Source: Lachnoclostridium sp. UBA903 (GTDB lineage Bacteria; Bacillota; Clostridia; Lachnospirales; Lachnospiraceae). From it: a DNA stretch of 22,094 nucleotides. Under the pieces are notes generated by a model, which had not been told where the DNA came from, did no database searches, and saw only the letters and a list, made by a program, of their open reading frames with translations. The stretch spans positions 1 through 22,094 of the forward strand of contig DBEP01000011.1 of NCBI GenBank assembly GCA_002294045.1. The letters are read 5' to 3'. Position numbers and translations under genes: made by a program. This document shows, one piece after another, positions 16,973 to 22,094 of the stretch. Within the stretch, counting starts at the first letter, position 1; each line of letters opens with the position of its first letter.

Positions 16973-18475
16973 TCACCTGCTTTTATATTCTTTGACTGCT
17001 TTTTTAATCTGCGCTGTTAATTCATCGGTTAATTCTTTCTTGGTATCTATTTCTTCCAAGATTTGAGGGTACTTTGCTCTGAAATATTCCATCAAATCAT
17101 TACGGAAAGTTTTTACCTGTTTTACGGGTACATCTTTTAACATCCTGTTATTAGCGGCACACAACAGAATTACCTGCTCATGCAACGGCAAGGGTTTTGA
17201 TAAAGGCTGTTTCAGGAGTTCTACCAGACGGTTGCCGTGGTCCAGAAGATCTTTGGTGGATTTATCCAACTCAGAACTGAATTGGGTAAAGATTTCCATT
17301 TCCCGAAACTGGGCCAAATCGATACGAAGGCTGCCGGCGGCTTTTTTCATAGCTTTTGTCTGTGCCGCACCGCCTACACGGGATACGCTTAAACCAACAT
17401 TAACGGCAGGCCTGATACCGGCAAAGAATAATTCACTCTCAAGAAAAATCTGACCGTCCGTAATAGAAATAACATTAGTCGGTATATAAGCGGATACGTC
17501 ACCCGCTAAAGTTTCAATAACCGGCAAAGCGGTAATGGAGCCGCCGCCATGGGCTTCATCCAGTCTGCTGGAACGTTCCAGTAGTCTGGAATGGAGATAA
17601 AACACATCACCGGGATAGGCTTCACGTCCGGGGGCCCTTTCCAGCAATAAAGACATGGTCCGGTAAGCTACGGCATGTTTTGACAAATCGTCATATACGA
17701 TTAAAACATCTTTACCCTGCTTCATAAAATATTCTGCCATTGCGGTTCCGGCATAGGGAGCAATGTATTGCAGCGGTGCCAAATCACTTGCGGAGGCTGA
17801 AACTACAATGGAGTAATCCATGGCTCCGTGTTTGGTTAAAGTAGAAACGATTTTTGCAACGGTAGAGGCTTTCTGCCCAATTGCGACATAGATACAGATA
17901 ACCTCCTGATTTCTCTGGTTCAAGATTGTATCTATAGCAATGGATGTTTTTCCGGTCTGGCGGTCGCCGATGATTAACTCACGCTGTCCCCTTCCGATGG
18001 GGAACATGGAGTCAATTGCAAGGATACCTGTCTGCATAGGTACGCTGACGGACTTTCTCTCACAAACACCCGGTGCTTCACTTTCAATAGGATAAAATTC
18101 CTCCGCTTGAATCGGTCCTTTTCCGTCAATGGGACTTCCCAATGCATTGACTACCCTGCCGATTAAATGTTCGGAAACCGGCACGCCGGCCTTTTTTTTC
18201 GTCCTCACTACTCCGGAACCCTCTGTAAGTCCATAGTCTGAACCTAATAAAACACAACCAATCGTTTTTCGTTCCAGGTTTTGTACAATACCGCGTACTC
18301 CTGTCTCAAACTCAACCAGCTCACCGTACATGGCGTGATCCAAACCATAAACAGTGGCAATACCGTCGCCGATATTTATGATTGTTCCTGTTTCTTTTAC
18401 TGTCATTTTCTTATCATAGTTTTCTATTTCACTTTTTAAAACGGAAATGATATCATTATGATTTACATTGCTCAA
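16973..18475 (-). CDS. atpA: F0F1 ATP synthase subunit alpha
   Basis: The non-catalytic nucleotide-binding F1 subunit, 500 residues. P-loop GDRQTGKT is at 170-177, with PYAGTAMAEYF, YDDLSKHAVAYR and the arginine-finger region VGLSVSRVGGAAQ further on, all as expected. The start is best placed at the TTG at 18475, with GGAGG 7 nt upstream; an earlier GTG at 18484 overlaps the GGAGG itself, so it is unlikely to be used. The atpH stop lies 5 bp before this TTG, and the atpA stop overlaps the atpG ribosome binding site, a compact coupled arrangement. Confidence 0.96.
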   Translation of the reverse strand: MSNVNHNDIISVLKSEIENYDKKMTVKETGTIINIGDGIATVYGLDHAMYGELVEFETGVRGIVQNLERKTIGCVLLGSDYGLTEGSGVVRTKKKAGVPVSEHLIGRVVNALGSPIDGKGPIQAEEFYPIESEAPGVCERKSVSVPMQTGILAIDSMFPIGRGQRELIIGDRQTGKTSIAIDTILNQRNQEVICIYVAIGQKASTVAKIVSTLTKHGAMDYSIVVSASASDLAPLQYIAPYAGTAMAEYFMKQGKDVLIVYDDLSKHAVAYRTMSLLLERAPGREAYPGDVFYLHSRLLERSSRLDEAHGGGSITALPVIETLAGDVSAYIPTNVISITDGQIFLESELFFAGIRPAVNVGLSVSRVGGAAQTKAMKKAAGSLRIDLAQFREMEIFTQFSSELDKSTKDLLDHGNRLVELLKQPLSKPLPLHEQVILLCAANNRMLKDVPVKQVKTFRNDLMEYFRAKYPQILEEIDTKKELTDELTAQIKKAVKEYKSR

Positions 18476-18480
18476 ACATT

Positions 18481-18987
18481 TCACCTCCTGACAAGAGTTT
18501 TCTGCAATTCTGATAAAATCCCTTTCATACTTCTGTCATATTCCATATCTCCGACTGTCAATATATAACCGCCAATCAGGGAAGTATCTTCTTCCAGTTC
18601 CAGAATAACTCCTGCTTTTTTATATTTACTGCATACCATAACTTTTATTTGTTCAAGCTCTGTCTCATCAGGTCTTGTAACATAAGATAACTTAGCTTTG
18701 ATTATATTTTTACTATCCGATACAATTGCTTCATATGCTTCGAATATGCTCTCAAAGCCTTCCATATATTGGTGATTGCACAATACTTTTATGAAACTGC
18801 GTATGCTCTTATCAAAAATATCATTAATAACAGTTTCCTTTTCCTGTTTCTTTACGGTGGGATTTTCCAAGGCTCTTACCAGTTCGCTGTTTTCTTCCAA
18901 TATTTGTTTTGCTTTCCGTATGCTTTCTTCTTCAACCCCCAAAGAAAATAATACTTTTGCATAGGTTGCCGCCTTTAAAGTCATCAT
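18481..18987 (-). CDS. atpH: F0F1 ATP synthase subunit delta
   Basis: A 168-residue peripheral stalk subunit that ties F1 to the b subunits. It has the N-terminal helical domain (ATYAKVLFSLG, then ENPTVKKQEKETVINDIFDKS) and the C-terminal DTSLIGGYILTVGDMEYDRSMKG block that marks the family. The start lies in an ATGATGA cluster overlapping the atpF stop, so either 18987 or 18984 could be used. Slightly shorter than the typical 175-180 residues but complete. Confidence 0.94.
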   Translation of the reverse strand: MMTLKAATYAKVLFSLGVEEESIRKAKQILEENSELVRALENPTVKKQEKETVINDIFDKSIRSFIKVLCNHQYMEGFESIFEAYEAIVSDSKNIIKAKLSYVTRPDETELEQIKVMVCSKYKKAGVILELEEDTSLIGGYILTVGDMEYDRSMKGILSELQKTLVRR

Positions 18988-19469
18988 TTGGCAGCACCTA
19001 CCTCTTTTAAGAAATCGCCGAGAAGCTGCTTATTGGTATTGTCATCTAAGTTCTTTCCAATAATTTTTGATGCGGCAAGGACGGCAATACCTGCAATTTC
19101 AGACTGTGCTTCTTCCATGGATTTTTGTCTTTCCAGCTCGATTGTCCGGCCGGCTTCCTGCATAATTCCGGCCGCTTCTTCCCTTGCCTCTTTCATCTGT
19201 TTATTGTATTCAGAGGCTGCTTTTTCCTTTGCTTCATTCATAATCCTGGCTGCTTCCGATTCGGCACGGCCCAATTCTTTTTCATATTCATCTTTTAATT
19301 TAATTGCTTCCGATTTGGTTTCCTCAGCATCCTGTAAAGTATCCCGGATTGCCTGTGAACGTTTATCCATCATCTCCGTAACGGGTTTAAATAAAAATTT
19401 CTTCAGGAAAGCAAATAAAACCAGGATATTAACAAAAGTCCAAATAATATTCCAATTTAAGGCTAACAA
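18984..19469 (-). CDS. atpF: F0F1 ATP synthase subunit b
   Basis: A 161-residue stator subunit with one N-terminal membrane helix (IIWTFVNILVLFAFLKKFLF, about 8-27) followed by a long charged coiled coil rich in Glu, Lys and Ala. The motif LFKPVTEMMDKRSQAI is family-typical. The start is a TTG at 19469, supported by GGAGG 7 nt upstream; no ATG fits. Its stop overlaps the atpH start, indicating coupled translation. The gap to atpE is 14 bp. Confidence 0.94.
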   Translation of the reverse strand: MLALNWNIIWTFVNILVLFAFLKKFLFKPVTEMMDKRSQAIRDTLQDAEETKSEAIKLKDEYEKELGRAESEAARIMNEAKEKAASEYNKQMKEAREEAAGIMQEAGRTIELERQKSMEEAQSEIAGIAVLAASKIIGKNLDDNTNKQLLGDFLKEVGAAK

Positions 19470-19483
19470 TAGTATCCCTCCTA

Positions 19484-19708
19484 TTATTTCAAGAAAAGTA
19501 CAATCAGGACGGCGACTACAAAACCATAAATCGCCGTTGCTTCCGCCAGAGCACAGCCCAGCAATAAGGCTTTGTTAATATCCCCTTTTGCTTCCGGCTG
19601 TCGTGCGATAGCCTCTGCTGCTTTCGAGGTCGCTATACCGATTCCGATTCCTGCTCCTATTCCTGTTAATACTGCCAAACCTGCTCCTATTGCAATTAAT
19701 CCTGTCAT
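19484..19708 (-). CDS. atpE: F0F1 ATP synthase subunit c, second tandem copy
   Basis: A 74-residue two-helix ring subunit. It has the polar-loop ARQPEAKGD at 35-43 and the ion-carrying Glu56 in ALAEATAIYG. The protein is identical to that of the neighbouring copy at 19730-19954, while I count 23 nucleotide differences in 225, all synonymous, counting the different stop codons. This copy ends in TAA, the other in TAG. AGGAG lies 10 nt before the ATG; the 17 bp directly upstream of the start are the same in both copies. Relative to the Na+-type c subunit of Ilyobacter, Ile23 replaces Gln32 and Ala57 replaces Ser66, pointing to proton coupling. Confidence 0.95.
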   Translation of the reverse strand: MTGLIAIGAGLAVLTGIGAGIGIGIATSKAAEAIARQPEAKGDINKALLLGCALAEATAIYGFVVAVLIVLFLK

Positions 19709-19729
19709 ATCATTACATCTCCTATTCGT

Positions 19730-19954
19730 CTATTTTAAGAATAACACAATTAATACGGCGACTACAAAGCCATAAATTGCCGTTGCCTCTGCCAGGGCAC
19801 AGCCCAATAACAGTGCTTTGTTAATATCTCCTTTTGCTTCCGGCTGTCTTGCGATAGCCTCCGCTGCTTTCGAGGTCGCTATACCGATTCCGATTCCTGC
19901 TCCTATTCCTGTTAATACTGCTAAACCTGCTCCTATTGCGATTAATCCTGTCAT
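19730..19954 (-). CDS. atpE: F0F1 ATP synthase subunit c, first tandem copy
   Basis: The promoter-proximal of two c-subunit genes, 74 residues, identical in protein to the copy 21 bp downstream. Two hydrophobic helices (about 3-25 and 46-72) flank the ARQPEAKGD loop, and Glu56 is the ion-binding residue. The ATG at 19954 has AGGAG 10 nt upstream. Doubling this gene could raise c-subunit output, since the ring needs many copies per enzyme; that is inference. The differences between copies lie mostly in the 3' half of the genes, suggesting that the 5' half was recently homogenised by gene conversion or preserved for other reasons. Confidence 0.95.
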   Translation of the reverse strand: MTGLIAIGAGLAVLTGIGAGIGIGIATSKAAEAIARQPEAKGDINKALLLGCALAEATAIYGFVVAVLIVLFLK

Positions 19955-19987
19955 ATCATTACATCTCCTATCAGCTACTTTATATTT

Positions 19988-20004
19988 GTGACGATATTCG
20001 TCAC
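19988..20004 (-). other. Small hairpin between atpB and the first atpE
   Basis: GTGACGA and TCGTCAC form a perfect 7-bp stem with a TAT loop, 34 bp upstream of the atpE start. No T-tract follows, so it is not a terminator. It may mark an mRNA processing or stability site at the start of the highly expressed atpE segment. Confidence 0.4.
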
Positions 20005-20027
20005 TGCTTCGGTACTCTATTCATTTA

Positions 20028-20711
20028 TTATTCTATTTTTTCTTTTATAAACAATGATGTTAAAAATACAAATACATAAGCTTGTATTAATCCGTCAAAT
20101 ATATCAAAATAAAAACTAAACGGTACCGGAATTACGGCCGGAATTACAATCTTAATCATTTCCATTATAACAAAGGAACCCAGTACGTTGCCGAAAAGCC
20201 GCATGCACAGGGAGAGAGGCCGGATAAATATTTCCAAAATATTTATGGGGGCCAGTATGGGCATAGGCTGTGCAAAACTTTTCAGCCAGCCTTTTCCGCC
20301 TTTAGCATGAATACCGGAATATTCAATTAAAATAATACTCATGAAGGCAAGACCTGCGGTAATATTTAAATCCTTGGTCGGAGGTGTTATTCCGAATAAG
20401 CCGGTTAAATTTGCACATGCAATATATATCAGCACCGTACCGAGGTATGGAATATACCTTTTCCCTTCTCCTTCCAGAATTTCTCCGAAAAAATTGTTGA
20501 TGAAGCCCACTAAAGCTTCAACATAGGTTTGCGGTCCTTTCGGTACCATCTTTAAGTTCCGTACAAAGATAAGTGTCAGAATCATTAAAAAAGCCATAAT
20601 TCCCCAAGTAACTACTACTGAGGAGGGCACCGGTATGCCGCCGAAAACCGGAATAACAAAACTTATCTTGCTATCCAATTCCGACATTAACTCCGTAGCC
20701 AGATCCTCCAT
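20028..20711 (-). CDS. atpB: F0F1 ATP synthase subunit a
   Basis: A 227-residue membrane subunit that forms the ion half-channels next to the c ring. The essential arginine is Arg171 in RPLSLCMRLFGN. Other family marks are GPQTYVEALVGFINNF, the ANLTGLFGITPPT segment and the C-terminal DGLIQAYVFVFLTSLFI. I use the ATG at 20711, with AGGAGG 8 nt upstream; an earlier GTG at 20720 overlaps that site. It is separated from the first atpE by 73 bp and from the upstream membrane-protein gene by 167 bp. Confidence 0.96.
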   Translation of the reverse strand: MEDLATELMSELDSKISFVIPVFGGIPVPSSVVVTWGIMAFLMILTLIFVRNLKMVPKGPQTYVEALVGFINNFFGEILEGEGKRYIPYLGTVLIYIACANLTGLFGITPPTKDLNITAGLAFMSIILIEYSGIHAKGGKGWLKSFAQPMPILAPINILEIFIRPLSLCMRLFGNVLGSFVIMEMIKIVIPAVIPVPFSFYFDIFDGLIQAYVFVFLTSLFIKEKIE

Positions 20712-20758
20712 AGTTTTCACCTCCTTTTGTAAAATTTACCATCCCCGGTCGGGTTTTT

Positions 20759-20787
20759 ATCTCATAGGATAAACGTTCCTATGAGAT
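20759..20787. other. 11-bp perfect hairpin in the atpB leader
   Basis: ATCTCATAGGA (20759-20769) and TCCTATGAGAT (20777-20787) pair perfectly around a 7-nt loop. Flanking T5 and A5 runs could lengthen the stem after a 2-nt bulge. On the operon strand the stem is followed by A and not T, so it is not a terminator. It lies 48-76 bp before the atpB start. Confidence 0.5.
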
Positions 20788-20813
20788 GAAAAAACGCAGG
20801 ACATGCATAGTAA

Positions 20814-20846
20814 AATACCAACAAAAAAAACCTTTCTGTTAGTATT
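20814..20846. other. Second hairpin in the gap before atpB
   Basis: AATACCAACA (20814-20823) pairs with TGTTAGTATT (20837-20846) with one mismatch that becomes G-U in RNA. The 13-nt loop carries a run of U on the operon strand. Together with the neighbouring hairpin it makes the 167-bp gap highly structured; no open frame lies there. Confidence 0.4.
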
Positions 20847-20878
20847 ATGAAGTAAGCTACTTTAGATTCATATTTTTA

Positions 20879-21340
20879 TTAAATTGAATACAAATAGGAC
20901 AGTGCATCTTTTTTACCGTCTTTCAAATGTATATAATGCACCTGGTAGAATTGAAATCCCAAAAGGGACTCTTTAATAAACCATCCTTTAACATAAAGGA
21001 TAATAATAGAAAAAAACAGAATGGCAGATAAATAAGAATAGTAAAGCATCCATTTTTTTTCAAAATGGTCACTGCGGGCTTCTGTAAAAATTTCCTTATT
21101 TATAATTTCTTCACTTTCAGAATATGCCAGCTTATTACCGGAAAACTTCGTTTTATTGGAATTACTTCCTGTTTTAGATACAGCTTCACTTCCGGCTTTA
21201 CTATACCCTCCGTTAAATGATTTTTTTAGAATGCCTGCTGTATCATTAATACTATAATAAGTAAAAAACAAGGCGCAGATTAACATGGATATAATATATA
21301 AAATATATAACTTATTAAAACCATATAGACTTTTTAACAT
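20879..21340 (-). CDS. Two-helix membrane protein of unknown function in the atpI position
   Basis: I do not recognise this protein. It is the first gene of the ATP synthase operon, where atpI normally lies. From the ATG at 21340 it has 153 residues: one hydrophobic helix at about 11-30 (LYILYIISMLICALFFTYYS), a 65-residue polar linker rich in Ser, Lys, Gly and Asn, a second helix at about 99-118, and a basic tail containing HYIHLKDGKKD. Typical AtpI proteins are shorter and have four helices, so this is either a very divergent AtpI or a different protein. The frame extends 14 codons upstream to an ATG at 21382, but that codon directly abuts the best -10 box, which would place it before the transcript start. 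GGAG lies 11 nt before the chosen ATG, a loose fit. Confidence 0.65.
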   Translation of the reverse strand: MLKSLYGFNKLYILYIISMLICALFFTYYSINDTAGILKKSFNGGYSKAGSEAVSKTGSNSNKTKFSGNKLAYSESEEIINKEIFTEARSDHFEKKWMLYYSYLSAILFFSIIILYVKGWFIKESLLGFQFYQVHYIHLKDGKKDALSYLYSI

Positions 21341-21382
21341 ATTATACCACACTCCAACCTTCTTATAATTAGAATAATTCAT

Positions 21383-21411
21383 ATAATATACCTGATTTTG
21401 TAATCTGTCCA
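21383..21411 (-). promoter_or_regulatory. Likely sigma-A promoter of the ATP synthase operon
   Basis: On the minus strand TGGACA (21411-21406) and TATTAT (21388-21383) are 17 bp apart, each matching the consensus at 5 of 6 positions. Transcription would start near 21376. A perfect -35 TTGACA lies further upstream at 21443-21438 but has no good -10 partner. A second -10-like box, TATAAT with an upstream TG (21346-21341), lies just before the first likely start codon. Confidence 0.6.
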
Positions 21412-21617
21412 GTAGAATTATTTTTAAATAGAAAGATTGTCAAAAAATATAGAAATTTTGATGATTTTAACATTGCCTTATAGCATTTATTTCTAACAGG
21501 TTGGAAATTAAATAAACAATGTGATTAGAATTGTATTATAAAAGAAAAAAACAGGTTAAAAAAGTGATGTTATTGAATAAAAAATAACTTTGTTTTCATA
21601 ATATTTACAGGAACTTA
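21412..21617. other. AT-rich intergenic stretch upstream of the ATP operon
   Basis: Very AT-rich with short A and T runs, and no open frame or clear repeat. It contains the isolated TTGACA at 21443-21438 (minus strand). The A/T tracts may act as an upstream promoter element for the ATP operon. Nothing else was seen. Confidence 0.4.
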
Positions 21618-21710
21618 CTTGTGGGAGAATATGATTTATATTTCGCAGTTATTTTGTAAAAGTATGAGCGAACAAAATTCAAGAAATATAAATCATATTC
21701 CGGACACAAG
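21618..21710. repeat. 93-bp imperfect palindrome
   Basis: Three nested stems stack around one centre. CTTGTG (21618-21623) pairs with CACAAG (21705-21710). GAATATGATTTATATTTC (21627-21644) pairs exactly with 21683-21700. ATTTTGT (21651-21657) pairs with ACAAAAT (21672-21678), leaving a 14-nt loop. It is AT-rich, so it is unlike a standard terminator. It lies between the dehydrogenase gene and the ATP operon promoter, and may be a small palindromic mobile element or a structured 3' end. Confidence 0.7.
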
Positions 21711-21749
21711 TTTAGTAAACGGACCTTTTTGCAACAACCCATTTGCTTA

Positions 21750-21802
21750 TCACAGTTAAACCGTGATTTCACAGTTTAACCGTGATTTCACAGTTTGACC
21801 GT
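21750..21802. repeat. Three tandem 19-bp repeats just after the dehydrogenase stop codon
   Basis: TCACAGTTAAACCGTGATT (21750-21768) is followed directly by TCACAGTTTAACCGTGATT (21769-21787, one difference) and a partial third copy (21788-21802, one difference in 15). Each unit is itself a near-palindrome, TCACAGTT against AACCGTGA. They end 3 bp from the stop codon, in the 3' untranslated region. The tandem palindromic layout resembles clustered binding sites; function unknown. Confidence 0.75.
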
Positions 21803-21805
21803 TAC

Positions 21806-22094
21806 TTAATATTTTGTATCATAAGGCCAGGGTTTGCCGCCTGCCATGCATCCGCCGTCTACTCTGTATTCACAGCCTGTTATATAGGAAGATGCATCCG
21901 ATGCGAGAAGTACGCAGACTCCTACAATATCTTCCGGATAACCGGGACGGTTCAGTGCAATTCTGTCCAGCAGGTATTGGGAACGTTCCGGGTGCTCCCA
22001 GGTTGCTGTGGTCAGGGAAGTCCGTATATGCCCGGGGCTTATACAGTTAGACCTGATATTATATTTGGCCCATTCAACTGCCTGAGATTTTGTA
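21806..22094 (-). CDS. Short-chain dehydrogenase/reductase, C-terminal part (5' end beyond window)
   Basis: The visible 95 or so residues are the C-terminal third of an SDR oxidoreductase. Seen are AVEWAKYNIRSNCISPGHIRT (the segment after the catalytic Tyr-x-x-x-Lys, which would lie just outside), then NRPGYPEDIVGVCVLLASDA, SYITGCEYRVDGG, and a stop at 21806. The PGHIRT and VDGG motifs are characteristic of NAD(P)-dependent classical SDRs such as sugar or ketoacyl reductases. The substrate cannot be told because the N-terminal and catalytic parts are missing. It runs in the same direction as the ATP operon, about 400 bp upstream of it, with repeats in between, so it is probably a separate transcript. 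Confidence 0.9.
   Translation of the reverse strand, partial: TKSQAVEWAKYNIRSNCISPGHIRTSLTTATWEHPERSQYLLDRIALNRPGYPEDIVGVCVLLASDASSYITGCEYRVDGGCMAGGKPWPYDTKY

Noticed and set aside
18988..19578. 196-codon open frame on the plus strand opposite atpF
   Set aside because: It is composed of the reverse complement of the charged coiled-coil codons (Ser/Ala/Phe-rich) and has no ribosome binding site. It is a shadow of atpF.
20741..20758. CCCGGTCGGG followed by T5 as a plus-strand terminator
   Set aside because: The possible stem is only 3-4 bp and no plus-strand gene lies upstream.
21750..21802. Possible CRISPR array from the three short repeats
   Set aside because: The units are directly adjacent with no spacers and there are no cas genes nearby, so they are simple tandem repeats.

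Overview
The window looks like chromosome from a low-GC Firmicute, most likely a clostridium of the Lachnospiraceae type. The signs are strong AGGAGG-type ribosome binding sites, frequent TTG/GTG starts, long AT-rich gaps, an RpiR/PTS/GH4 sugar locus, a siroheme reductase beside a LysR gene, and a complete F-type ATP synthase operon. No rRNA, tRNA, CRISPR array, phage or transposase gene was seen. The taxonomic call is inference from gene content and style.

Left part (1-5190): an alpha-glucoside phosphotransferase locus. A PTS IICB permease and a GH4 6-phospho-alpha-glucosidase (cut by the window edge) run leftwards. A divergent RpiR-family regulator runs rightwards. The gap between them holds a candidate promoter, a near-palindromic operator candidate and a 61-bp inverted-repeat element. 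A MATE-family exporter follows the regulator; its likely start is a TTG codon.

Middle (5203-13768): a siroheme-[4Fe-4S] nitrite/sulfite reductase is divergent from a LysR regulator, with several palindromes between them. Next comes a five-gene leftward operon: ABC ATPase, two permeases, lipoprotein binding protein, and a cytoplasmic alkaline-phosphatase-superfamily phosphodiesterase. The linkage suggests import and intracellular cleavage of a phosphorylated compound, but the substrate cannot be read from sequence.

Right part (14021-21411): the ATP synthase operon, transcribed leftwards in the order atpI-position gene, atpB, atpE, atpE, atpF, atpH, atpA, atpG, atpD, atpC, ending in a strong hairpin. 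Three points stand out. There are two tandem atpE genes with identical protein but different synonymous codons. The beta subunit has an unusual repeat-bearing N-terminal extension and no usual start codon at the expected distance from its strong ribosome binding site. The gene in the atpI position encodes an unusual two-helix membrane protein.

The right end carries a 93-bp imperfect palindrome, three 19-bp tandem repeats, and the 3' end of a short-chain dehydrogenase gene. Most of the window is ordinary metabolism. I did not find a clearly new multi-gene system; the best leads are the ATP synthase peculiarities and the unexplained intergenic repeats.
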